Source: Blautia sp. (lineage in GTDB: Bacteria; Bacillota; Clostridia; Lachnospirales; Lachnospiraceae). From it: a stretch of DNA of 62,117 nucleotides. Of this stretch, positions 46,201-52,813 are shown piece after piece. The stretch is from assembly GCA_023663685.1 (NCBI GenBank), contig JAMPHB010000007.1, positions 1-62,117 of the forward strand, given 5' to 3'. The position numbers and the translations under genes were made by a program. The notes beneath the pieces were generated by a model, which ran no database searches, was not told where the DNA came from, and worked only from the letters and a program-made list of their open reading frames with translations. The first letter of the stretch is position 1; each line of letters begins with the position of its first letter.

Positions 46201-46427
46201 CCCTTCATGGTCTGGAAGCGGGGGATCATATCCTTGATGGTTCTCGTCTCCACATGGCCGATGTGGGGCTTGCCGTTGGCCGTGGGCGGACCGTCGTAAA
46301 AGGTGTAGGTCTCGCCCTCTCTGCGGTTCTCCATAGATTTTTTAAAAATATCATTCTCACGCCAGAACTGCTCCACCGCCTTCTCGCGCTCGACAAAGTT
46401 CATATTGGTATCTACCTTCTTGTACAT
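43269..46427 (-). CDS. ileS: Isoleucyl-tRNA synthetase, type 2
   Basis: A 1052-residue class Ia synthetase. HIGH motif in NGKPHIGHVETR and KMSKS variant KMSKTKGN, with an editing domain between them. The sequence WDTHGLPVEIEVEK (Thr where type 1 enzymes have Cys: WDCHGLPIE) and the long C-terminal extension place it with IleRS2, the eukaryote-like clade. That clade is known to be insensitive to mupirocin. ATG behind AGGAGG. The 112-base upstream gap contains no T-box leader. Confidence 0.95.
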   Translation of the reverse strand: MYKKVDTNMNFVEREKAVEQFWRENDIFKKSMENRREGETYTFYDGPPTANGKPHIGHVETRTIKDMIPRFQTMKGKYVPRKAGWDTHGLPVEIEVEKLLGLDGKDQIEAYGLEPFIKQCKESVWKYKGMWEDFSGTVGFWADMDDPYVTYDDNFIESEWWALKEIWNKGLLYKGFKIVPYCPRCGTPLSAQEVAQGYKTVKERSAIARFKAAGEDAYFLVWTTTPWTLPSNVALCVNPEDTYVKVKAADGYTYYLAQALADTVLGSLADTEEGAAAYEVLETFTGKELEHREYEPLFECAKLASDAQQKKGFYVTCDSYVTMTDGTGIVHIAPAFGEDDANVGRNYDLPFVQFVDGRGEMTEETPFAGLFVKKADPEVIKNLDARGQLFSAPKFEHEYPHCWRCDTPLIYYARESWYIRETEIRDALIKNNNTVNWIPESIGSGRFGNWLENIQDWAISRNRYWGTPLNIWECSCGHRECIGSRAELAEKAQDEAAAKVELHRPYIDGVRLVCPECGGRMSRVPEVIDCWFDSGAMPFAQHHYPFENKELFEQQFPAKFISEAVDQTRGWFHSLMAESTLLFDKAPYENVIVLGHVQDENGQKMSKTKGNAIDPFDALETYGADAIRWYFYTASAPWLPKRFSGKLVQEGQRKFMGTLWNTYAFFVLYANIDDFDATKYTLDYSGLSVMDKWLLSKLNSAVAGVDDNLSNYRIPEAARFLEEFVDEMSNWYVRRSRERFWAKGMEQDKINAYMTLYTALVTISKAATPMIPFMTEDIYRNLVCSVDKSAPESVHLCDYPVVDAAAIDKDLEQAMDEVLKIVVMGRAARNNAGIKNRQPIGRMYVKAERALDGFYVDIIADELNVKQVTFTEDVSAYTDYQFKPQLRTVGPKYGKYLKQIQTALAGLDGNKAMEQLRQSGSLTLDSVSEEVVLLEEDLLITMTQAEGFVTEGDNTVTVVMDTALTPALIEEGFVRELVSKLQTMRKEAGFEVMDHIAVGYAAGEKVAGIFAANGEKIMGEVLADKLEAGTAAGYQKEWNINGEKVTLTVEKL

Positions 46428-46539
46428 AACTTCCTCCTGGTTTCCTCCTGATAGAGACTATAGTATAGTAAATTTGGCCCATACTGTCAAGGCTTTTTCC
46501 TTATTCCACCAGCTGTTTCACAGCCATTTTGCGGTCATT

Positions 46540-49161
46540 TTACGGCTTTACCGCCAGCGCCTTTAACATCTCCTGACAAAGTATATTCATATCCACCGGC
46601 TTGGATACATGGCCGTTCATACCGCAGGCCAGGCTCTCCGCGATATCCTCCGCAAAAGCGTCTGCGGTCATGGCAATGATCGGGATATTTCTGATATACT
46701 CCCGGCTGTCCTCGCGGATTGCCTTTGTCGCCTCCCGCCCGTTCATCACCGGCATCTGCACGTCCATAAGGATCAGGTCATAGGTTCCCGGAGGCGCGGC
46801 AGTCAGCATATCCACACAGAGCTGTCCGTTCGGCGCCCAGTCTGCGGCGATGTCCTGCATGGTCAAAAGCTCCGAGATAATCTCCCAGTTCAGGTCGTTG
46901 TCCTCGGCGATCAGCAGATGCCGCCCCGCCAGGTCATCCCTGTCCATCTCCGTGCTGACTGTCTCCCGGTCTTTCGGCTGCTTCTCATATCCGCCGATGG
47001 GAAGCTCGAGAGTGACCGTAAATTTCGTGCCCTTATTTTCCTCGCTCTGACAGTCGATGGTTCCGCCCAGCAGATCCACCATCTGTCTGACGATGGCAAG
47101 ACCAAGTCCTGTTCCCTGAATCTCGTTGATCCGGCTGTCCTTCGCTCTTGCAAAAGTCTCGTACATCGTCTCCATGAACTCTTTCGACATGCCGATGCCG
47201 CTGTCCTCGACCGTGTAGATCAGCCGCACCGTCCTGCCGTCAGGCAGCGCCTCCTCCTTAAGCCCCAGCTCCACCCTGCCGCCCTCCGGCGTGTATTTCA
47301 CCGCGTTCGTCAGTATGTTGATGAAGATCTGGTTTACCCGCACCTCGTCGGCCAGCACCGTCTCGTAATCTATGTCCCCGACACGGACGTCAAACTGCAG
47401 GTCTTTCGCCGCAATCTGGGGGCGCACGATATTTACCAGTGTCTCCACCATATCCTGCAGGGAAAAGACCACCGGATTTAAGGTCAGCCTGCCGCTCTCA
47501 ATCTTCGAGATATCCAGCACATCGTTGATCAGCGTCAGCAGATGATTGCTGGAAACGCTGATTTTTTCCAGACAGTCCCTAAGCTTCTCCCTGTCGCCAA
47601 GATTCTTCATGGCAATGGTCGTCATGCCAATGATCGCGTTCATGGGCGTGCGGATATCGTGGCTCATGCTGGAAAGAAATGTGGTCTTTGCCTCGCTGGC
47701 GACCTCCGCCGCATCCAGCGCCTCCTCCAGAGCCCTGCGGCTCTTCTCCTGCTCCTCGTTAAAGATCCTTGTTCTGCGCCGGTAAGCGATGAACACCCAA
47801 AGCAGAATTGCAAAGAAAATGCACAGTATTGTTATGACCGTCACGGAATACCGGCGGAGAAAATCCATGAATGTGTAGCTTTTTTCCACACTGGAATAAT
47901 GCATCATGGCTCCGTTGATCCTCGCACTGTCGGTCTGCAGGATTGCCTTGTTGAGTATGCCCGCCAGAATCCCGTTCTCCTGCGTCACCTCCAGACAGAA
48001 TTCCTTCGAGATATCCAGGTACGCGACATTCATATCCCGGTACTCCTCGTGCTCGTTCATAAACCGCTGGAGAATGCTGGCGCTTCCGACAATACAGCGC
48101 TCCTCCCCCCGCTCGATCGCGTCAAAGACAGCCTCCCTGGAATCGTAAAAGACCACCTCCGTCTCCGGGTAGTAGGATTCCAGATAGTAGCGCTGCCCCA
48201 GCTCCGCCTGCGTCAGAACCACCCGGTCCATCAGATCGCTGGTATAGCTTCCGCTGTAGACCACCATCACCCGGTCGCTGACAAGGGGGTCGGTCTGCCT
48301 GAAGCCCCTGCTCTCTGTGAGCCAGAGATCGGAGTACACGGGGAAGGCCATGTCGATCTCTCCTGCCGAAAGCCCCTCCTCCATCAGCGCCACATTTTCA
48401 TAACAGACCGTTTCCATATCCACCCGCAGATAATCCGCCAGGATCTCTGTCAGTTCCAAAATGACGCCCGTGGGCTCTCCGTTCTCATCCTGATCACAGA
48501 GCGGAAGATCATTCCTGACATAGCCAATCTTAAGCTTCCCCCTTTCGGCCAGCCACGCACTCTCATTTTCTGTCAAAATCTGCAGCCGGGCGGCCTGCCC
48601 ATAATATTTCTGCCACAGCGACACCTGAAATTCCGGCGTGGAATGTAAAAGCTCCTCCATGGCATAATCCAGCTCCTGCAAGAGCTCTCCCTGCCCCGGG
48701 CTGACGACAAAATACCGTGCTTCCCCCTCCAGTCCCATATCCAGCTTTGAAAAGAGCATCTGCTCTTTTCTCTCGTCCGTTTTGTAGACACCCGCGACAA
48801 TATCCACTTCCCCGGCCAGAAGCTTCTCCATAATCTCTGTCCGCGTGCCGTAAACATACTCGTAGCGCCATCCGGTCAGGGTGCTCAGCTCCTGATAGTA
48901 TTCGTAGGCATAGCCGGATTTTCTCGCGCTCTCCTCAAAGCCGTTCTGAAATGCAATATCTCCGGTATAGTAACCCACCCGGACCTTTCTGCCCCCGCCC
49001 TCTCCCTGCAGCTCCGGCAGATTATAGGTATCCACATTCTCCTCTGTGACTTTTACCGTTCCGGTATCATGGCTGTCCATAGTGTCATGGATCTCCCTGC
49101 CGCTGCATCCCGTCAATAAAAGCAGAAACGCTATCAAAAGTAAAACTGTCTTCCCCCTCAT
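46540..49161 (-). CDS. Hybrid histidine kinase with solute-binding-like sensor domains
   Basis: An 873-residue BvgS/EvgS-like kinase. The N terminus carries a lipoprotein-like signal (LLLIAFLLLLTGCSG). Two SBP_bac_3-type sensor modules follow (~58-195 and ~200-425; LKIGYVRNDLPLCDQDENGEPTGV). The first is short and seems to lack its middle lobe. A membrane helix (VTVITILCIFFAILLWVFIAY) leads to HisKA with H501 (SHDIRTPMNAIIGM), HATPase_c (NILTNAVKYT, DSGIGM, GTGLGLAIV) and a receiver with D800 (LMDVQMP). It likely senses amino acids or similar ligands outside the cell. Its promoter region faces the recombinase cassette. Confidence 0.93.
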   Translation of the reverse strand: MRGKTVLLLIAFLLLLTGCSGREIHDTMDSHDTGTVKVTEENVDTYNLPELQGEGGGRKVRVGYYTGDIAFQNGFEESARKSGYAYEYYQELSTLTGWRYEYVYGTRTEIMEKLLAGEVDIVAGVYKTDERKEQMLFSKLDMGLEGEARYFVVSPGQGELLQELDYAMEELLHSTPEFQVSLWQKYYGQAARLQILTENESAWLAERGKLKIGYVRNDLPLCDQDENGEPTGVILELTEILADYLRVDMETVCYENVALMEEGLSAGEIDMAFPVYSDLWLTESRGFRQTDPLVSDRVMVVYSGSYTSDLMDRVVLTQAELGQRYYLESYYPETEVVFYDSREAVFDAIERGEERCIVGSASILQRFMNEHEEYRDMNVAYLDISKEFCLEVTQENGILAGILNKAILQTDSARINGAMMHYSSVEKSYTFMDFLRRYSVTVITILCIFFAILLWVFIAYRRRTRIFNEEQEKSRRALEEALDAAEVASEAKTTFLSSMSHDIRTPMNAIIGMTTIAMKNLGDREKLRDCLEKISVSSNHLLTLINDVLDISKIESGRLTLNPVVFSLQDMVETLVNIVRPQIAAKDLQFDVRVGDIDYETVLADEVRVNQIFINILTNAVKYTPEGGRVELGLKEEALPDGRTVRLIYTVEDSGIGMSKEFMETMYETFARAKDSRINEIQGTGLGLAIVRQMVDLLGGTIDCQSEENKGTKFTVTLELPIGGYEKQPKDRETVSTEMDRDDLAGRHLLIAEDNDLNWEIISELLTMQDIAADWAPNGQLCVDMLTAAPPGTYDLILMDVQMPVMNGREATKAIREDSREYIRNIPIIAMTADAFAEDIAESLACGMNGHVSKPVDMNILCQEMLKALAVKP

Positions 49162-49266
49162 TGTAAAAACGTCCCCTCTCTTATTCTTTCCGCTTCACAA
49201 ACACTATGTTTACGATACCATAAAATCCGCGGGAAAGCAATTGACGTTTGTTTTGCACGCCAAAAA

Positions 49267-49303
49267 GGAGATGTAACTCAATGTATGATTGTGTTACATC
49301 TCC
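49267..49303. repeat. Left inverted site of the recombinase cassette
   Basis: A 37-bp palindrome: 11-bp perfect outer arms (GGAGATGTAAC / GTTACATCTCC) and an inner CAAT/ATTG pair around GTATG. Bases 49279-49299 are an exact inverted copy of 49969-49989 (21 of 21). Two near-perfect half sites around a short asymmetric core (TGTATGA) is the usual layout of a tyrosine-recombinase crossover site. Confidence 0.85.
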
Positions 49304-49989
49304 CTATGTCACTTATATCGGCAGCAGAGAGAAATACTTAACCCCTTTTTTCAAATTTTTTTATTTTTTATGTCAGGAGGTATCTATGAACCGAGCAGAA
49401 CCAATCAAAAACCCCGAGCAGCTGCAGCTTTTTAAGGACTTTTACCGCACCGTGGAGCCGGACAGCAGGAATTATCTGCTGATTACCGTCGCCCTCAACA
49501 CCGCCCTGCGCATCTCCGACATTCTTGCCCTGCGCTGGGGCGATATCTATGATTTTTCCAAATCCTCCTGCCCCGGGCATCTGGTGGTGACGGAGAAAAA
49601 GACCGGAAAGGAGACACAGATTTTTATCAATGACAGCATCCGTCAGGCTCTCAGGGACTACCGGGACAGCCTTAAGGAAAGTGAGCCGTGTGCAGATACT
49701 TTCCTTTTTCCCGGTTCCCGCACTCCCAGCCTGAACCGGGTGCAGGCCTGGCGAATCATTCGGGAGGCTGCAGAAAAATGCGGAATCTCCGGCGTTATCA
49801 GCCCGCATTCCCTGCGGAAGACCTTCGGCTACCATGCATGGAAGCAGGGCACGCCCCCCGCCATGCTCATGGATATTTACCAGCATTCCTCCTATGAGAT
49901 TACCAAACGCTATCTCGGCATCAGTCAGGACGAGCGGGACGAGATTTTTCGCAATATCGCAATCTGAAATGTAACACAATCATACATTG
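49279..49989. mobile_element. Predicted invertible DNA cassette carrying its own recombinase
   Basis: A 711-bp segment bounded by inverted copies of one palindromic site and containing only a complete tyrosine recombinase gene. Inverted orientation of the cores predicts inversion, not excision. In the present orientation the recombinase reads toward csrA and flagellin. Flipping would change the sequence upstream of csrA (starts 60 bases right) and of the hybrid kinase (starts 118 bases left). The layout is seen directly; inversion is inference. A minimal integrating element with terminal inverted repeats is the alternative. Confidence 0.6.
49386..49967 (+). CDS. Minimal tyrosine recombinase (FimB/FimE-sized)
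   Basis: A 193-residue catalytic-domain-only tyrosine recombinase with all active residues: R42 (TALRISDIL), Lys in the TEKKTGKE beta-hairpin, H141 and R144 (PHSLRKTFG), H167 (YQHSS) and Y176 (TKRYLG). There is no N-terminal core-binding domain. Its size matches FimB/FimE, which invert the fimbrial switch. The ATG at 49386 follows TCAGGAGG; the longer frame would run through the left palindrome. The stop codon ends one base before the right 21-bp site, so gene and site form one compact unit. Confidence 0.92.
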   Translation: MNRAEPIKNPEQLQLFKDFYRTVEPDSRNYLLITVALNTALRISDILALRWGDIYDFSKSSCPGHLVVTEKKTGKETQIFINDSIRQALRDYRDSLKESEPCADTFLFPGSRTPSLNRVQAWRIIREAAEKCGISGVISPHSLRKTFGYHAWKQGTPPAMLMDIYQHSSYEITKRYLGISQDERDEIFRNIAI

Positions 49990-49995
49990 TGTCAC
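49969..49995. repeat. Right inverted site of the recombinase cassette
   Basis: Contains a dyad GTAACACAAT / ATTGTGTCAC around CATAC with one mismatch. Bases 49969-49989 are the exact reverse complement of 49279-49299; beyond them similarity continues with two mismatches over the next six bases. It begins one base after the recombinase stop. Confidence 0.85.
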
Positions 49996-50049
49996 AAACT
50001 TATTCTTCCCCCAAATGACCAAAATTATAAAAATGCGGAGGTCGAAAAT

Positions 50050-50301
50050 ATGTTAAAGCTTTCTTTACATCCGGGTGAGTACATCAATATCGGAGACGAC
50101 ATTCGGGTCGTTTTAGCCGGAGGCATAGGAAACAATATCCAGCTTCTGGTGGACGCGCCTAAGGAGATTCCGATTGCCAGAAGCAGCATGGGCGACGGCC
50201 GCAAAAAGCCTACCGGCTACTATAGGGACGCCGCCCTCTCCGAGGAGGCACAGCAGCAGATTGTAGAAATCATCATGCGTGAAAAGCGCAGAGGGAAGTA
50301 G
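50050..50301 (+). CDS. csrA: Divergent CsrA-family RNA-binding regulator
   Basis: 83 residues; residues 1-50 align without gaps to CsrA (MLKLSLHPGEYINIGDDIRV ... APKEIPIARSSM). L4, G9, E10, G15-D16, A36-P37-K38-E39 and the RNA-contacting R44 are kept, but R6 is Leu and R7 is His. A 30-residue C-terminal tail (SEEAQQQIVEIIMREKRRGK) is longer than usual. CsrA dimers bind GGA-containing hairpins and, in Bacillus, repress flagellin translation under FliW control. GGAGG precedes the ATG at 50050. It lies between the recombinase cassette and flagellin; no fliW is in the window. Confidence 0.85.
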   Translation: MLKLSLHPGEYINIGDDIRVVLAGGIGNNIQLLVDAPKEIPIARSSMGDGRKKPTGYYRDAALSEEAQQQIVEIIMREKRRGK

Positions 50302-50324
50302 GTGTATTATAAGGAGCAAATTCC

Positions 50325-50357
50325 ATGAACAAACGCTTTGCGTTTGGATTTGCGTAA
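50325..50357 (+). CDS. Possible 10-residue leader peptide before flagellin
   Basis: ATG at 50325 with AAGGAG 8 bases upstream, reading MNKRFAFGFA then TAA. The stop codon ends at the foot of a tandem pair of GC-rich hairpins (50357-50409). Three Phe and two Ala in ten codons. The arrangement resembles a translated leader that controls the downstream structure; it may also be a chance frame. Confidence 0.4.
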   Translation: MNKRFAFGFA

Positions 50358-50409
50358 GCAATGCTCCTTCGGAGCGTTACAACAAGCAATACTCCTTCGG
50401 AGCATTACA
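50331..50409 (+). ncRNA. Three consecutive short triloop hairpins in the csrA-flagellin gap
   Basis: Hairpin 1 (50331-50345) is AAACGC-TTT-GCGTTT. Hairpins 2 and 3 are 25-base direct repeats (50357-50381 and 50385-50409, 23 of 25 identical), each with core CTCC-TTC-GGAG. Each repeat carries a GGA in its 3' arm. A structured leader or small RNA that binds CsrA is possible. Confidence 0.5.
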
Positions 50410-50474
50410 GCAGATAATTAGCGGAGCTAACCTAGGGGTTCCGTCAATTATAAAGTCACTTATCAACCATGCAC

Positions 50475-50539
50475 CCCCATAAACGGATTTTAGGGGAAGT
50501 AATTTTTTCACATGAAAACATTACAACTTACAAGGAGGT
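50475..50539 (+). promoter_or_regulatory. Two predicted CsrA-binding sites in the flagellin leader
   Basis: Site 1: hairpin 50475-50496 (CCCC/GGGG outer stem, AAA/TTT inner stem) presents GGA (50485-50487) in its 4-base loop. Site 2: 50528-50539 reads TTACAAGGAGGT, matching the CsrA consensus RUACARGGAUGU at 10 of 12 bases and covering the flagellin Shine-Dalgarno. The two GGAs are 49 bases apart, as in CsrA-bridged leaders. Confidence 0.6.
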
Positions 50540-50545
50540 AAACTT

Positions 50546-52096
50546 ATGGTAGTACAACACAACATGCAGGCAATGAATGCCAACAGAATGCTCAATGTCA
50601 CAACAGGCGCGCAGTCCAAGTCCTCAGAGAAGCTTTCCAGCGGTTACAAGATTAACCGGGCGGCCGACGATGCAGCAGGTCTTTCCATTTCCGAGAAGAT
50701 GCGCAAGCAGATTCGTGGTCTTGACCGCGCATCAACGAACGCGCAGGACGGTATCTCTGCAGTGCAGACAGCGGAAGGTGCCCTGACAGAAGTGCATTCT
50801 ATGTTACAGCGTATGAATGAGCTGGCAGTTCAGGCAGCCAACGGCACGAACAGCGAGTCTGATCGTACCTCTATTCAGAACGAGATTGATCAGCTCACCA
50901 CTGAGATCGACCGCGTTGCCGAGACTACGAAGTTCAACGAGACCTATCTGCTGAAGGGCAACGGCAAGACCTCTGAGGTTAAGATCAATGCCAAAGACGC
51001 GGGTATTGATGGTACACTCAAGGGTGTGGGCACCGGCAAGGTTACATTTACCATGACAGCCCTCAAGAATGGTGACACCATTACCATCGGTTCCAAGGGC
51101 TACACCATTGGTAACACAATTGAGAATGTAAGAACCGCAATTGAGAAGCTTGATGAGACACAATACAAGACGGTCACCATTGACGGGACAGAGTACAAGA
51201 TTGCCGGCGAGGGCGAAAAAGAGGACACGACCGAGAATAAGCTTTCAAAAGAGAATCTGAAAGCACTTGTCCGCGATGGCTCTACTGTTATCGCGGGAAC
51301 CCAGACTTATGTCGCTATGACGGAAGATGTCGTCAAAAAACTTGACGAAAACGGCGATCCCGTCACGGAAGAAGTTAAGATAACGAACGATGACGGAACC
51401 GTGACCACACAGACAAACTTTGTATACGAGAAGCAGGCTGACGGTATCGGGGACAACGATGCATCCGTTATTTCTGCCAAAAAGGCTTACGAGCTGATTC
51501 AGGATGAGCTTCGCAAAGCAAGCAATATCGGCACAGATCCGGGACAGGAAGCAAAGGTAGGCGTTGCCAAAGTAGGCAGCAAAGGCGAGACTGATCTCTC
51601 TATTACAGAGAGTGATGCAAGCTATTATACCTCAGACGCAACACAAGTATCCTTCTATATCGAAGAGGGGCATCGTACTGTTACGCAGGGCTTACAATTT
51701 ACACTTCATGTAGGCGCAGACGCGGACGAGACGAACAAGATTGCTACTACAATCGACACGATGGATTCCGCAGGACTCGGCGTAAAGGGCTTAAACCTCG
51801 TGGACAACACGGGCGCAAAGGCGACCTACGCGATTGATTCCATCTCAGATGCAATTGCAAAGGTTTCTGCCCAGAGATCTGCTCTCGGTGCGGTCCAGAA
51901 CCGTCTTGAGCACACAATTGCCAACCTAGATAATGTCGTGGAAAATACCACAAGTGCAGAGTCCCAGATTCGCGATACCGATATGGCTGAGGAGATGGTG
52001 AACTACAGCAAGAACAACATTCTTGCACAGGCGGGCCAGTCAATGCTCGCGCAGGCAAACCAGTCGAATCAGGGTGTACTTTCCTTACTCGGATAA
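50546..52096 (+). CDS. hag: Flagellin
   Basis: A 516-residue flagellin, the filament subunit secreted by the flagellar export apparatus. The N-terminal D0/D1 (MVVQHNMQAMNANRMLNVTT ... SSEKLSSGYKINRAADDAAGLSISEKMR) and the C-terminal D1/D0 (SAQRSALGAVQNRLEHTIANLDNVVENTT ... ILAQAGQSMLAQANQ) are canonical. The central region (~150-420) is variable and exposed. No signal peptide, as expected. AAGGAGG precedes the ATG and overlaps a CsrA-like site. No clear sigma-28 promoter was found in the 244-base gap upstream. Confidence 0.97.
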   Translation: MVVQHNMQAMNANRMLNVTTGAQSKSSEKLSSGYKINRAADDAAGLSISEKMRKQIRGLDRASTNAQDGISAVQTAEGALTEVHSMLQRMNELAVQAANGTNSESDRTSIQNEIDQLTTEIDRVAETTKFNETYLLKGNGKTSEVKINAKDAGIDGTLKGVGTGKVTFTMTALKNGDTITIGSKGYTIGNTIENVRTAIEKLDETQYKTVTIDGTEYKIAGEGEKEDTTENKLSKENLKALVRDGSTVIAGTQTYVAMTEDVVKKLDENGDPVTEEVKITNDDGTVTTQTNFVYEKQADGIGDNDASVISAKKAYELIQDELRKASNIGTDPGQEAKVGVAKVGSKGETDLSITESDASYYTSDATQVSFYIEEGHRTVTQGLQFTLHVGADADETNKIATTIDTMDSAGLGVKGLNLVDNTGAKATYAIDSISDAIAKVSAQRSALGAVQNRLEHTIANLDNVVENTTSAESQIRDTDMAEEMVNYSKNNILAQAGQSMLAQANQSNQGVLSLLG

Positions 52097-52123
52097 TATC
52101 GTCCGGGCTTCAAAAGCAAATTT

Positions 52124-52198
52124 CATATTGCTGTATTACTATTACTACTACTACCAGAAAAAGAGGTCGCTCCGGCGGCTTCTTTTTCTTGCAATATG
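52124..52198 (+). terminator. Flagellin terminator inside a longer stem
   Basis: Core hairpin 52156-52189 pairs AGAAAAAGA-GGTCGC with GGCGGC-TTCTTTTTCT. Outer arms CATATTGC (52124-52131) and GCAATATG (52191-52198) pair around it. It starts 28 bases after the stop codon. Confidence 0.82.
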
Positions 52199-52244
52199 AT
52201 AAACATATCCTTCCTGGTAATCCATAGTGTTCTCTCCGTAAAAA

Positions 52245-52289
52245 CAGCCTTATCACGCAAGCGACAATACTGCCTGTGCGATAAGGCTG
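52245..52289. repeat. Strong inverted repeat, 10-bp arms
   Basis: CAGCCTTATC and GATAAGGCTG are perfect complements around 25 bases that can extend the stem. It stands directly before the 46-bp tandem repeats. Along with 52292-52397 and 52510-52674 it fills most of the 717-base gap between flagellin and the Rpn gene, where no intact gene is seen. Confidence 0.7.
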
Positions 52290-52291
52290 TA

Positions 52292-52397
52292 ATTTTCAAG
52301 CCGGACATTTATTAGACGCTTCCGGTAAGCGAGCAATATTTTCAAACCGTACATTTATTAGTCGCAAACGGTGTGCGAACAATATTTTCGATGACGG
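52292..52397. repeat. 46-bp tandem repeat with internal hairpins, 2.3 units
   Basis: Unit 1 is 52292-52337, unit 2 is 52338-52383, and the first 14 bases of unit 3 follow. Units 1 and 2 match at 37 of 46 bases. Each holds a small hairpin: CGCTT/AAGCG in unit 1 and TCGCA/TGCGA in unit 2. One base pair is swapped (T-A to A-T) and one gained, so part of the divergence keeps pairing. Function unknown. Confidence 0.7.
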
Positions 52398-52509
52398 ATC
52401 ACTCCATCTCTAATAGTATTATATGAAACTGTGTGGAGTATGTCAAATAAATTTAAAATTTTTTCTTTATTTGATAAGAATATATAATTATCCAGCTCCG
52501 CACCACTGC

Positions 52510-52674
52510 CATTCACCCGCCAATCTGCATCCTGCACCAGAGCCGTCTGCCGGACACGACGCAGACGACAGCAAGCACGAGGTATACCAGCGGCGCAAGC
52601 TGGTATCCGGTAAGCCCCCATAGAGCGACCTCCCTGCCATATCTCGCACACAGAAAGAGCTGGTCTGTCTTTTT
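52510..52674 (-). pseudogene. Truncated, internally deleted copy of the ABC permease gene
   Basis: 52513-52625 repeats the last ~113 bases of the permease at 53657-54820, including its stop, with two substitutions and one lost C. It is joined directly to a copy of an internal stretch of the same gene (52621-52674 against 54171-54223). The roughly 400 bases between are missing. The junction sits at CCATAGAGC, a 9-base direct repeat present at both ends of the missing part in the intact gene. Translated it reads KKTDQLFLCARYGRE fused to GLTGYQLAPLVYLVLA. Confidence 0.9.
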
Positions 52675-52813
52675 AATCCGCAAAAAATACTTTTCAACCG
52701 CCACATTTCAATGTATACTATTTACATATCCCCAGCGTCAGAAAATTGATACCGTCACAGGTTACAAGAATGCAAACTCTCTAAAAGATAAAAACTGAAA
52801 GGAATCTAAAAAA

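Noticed and set aside
46428-46539. T-box leader expected before ileS
   Set aside because: The 112-base gap has no specifier stem, T-box sequence or terminator.
49267-49303. Left palindrome as an ordinary terminator
   Set aside because: No T-run follows on either strand, no gene ends here, and 21 bases recur inverted at the far side of the recombinase gene.
50302-50545. Sigma-28 promoter for flagellin
   Set aside because: A CCGTCAAT-like -10 is at 50441, but no TAAA lies at the required ~15-base spacing.
52292-52397. CRISPR array
   Set aside because: Units are contiguous with no unique spacers, only 2.3 copies, and no cas genes are present.
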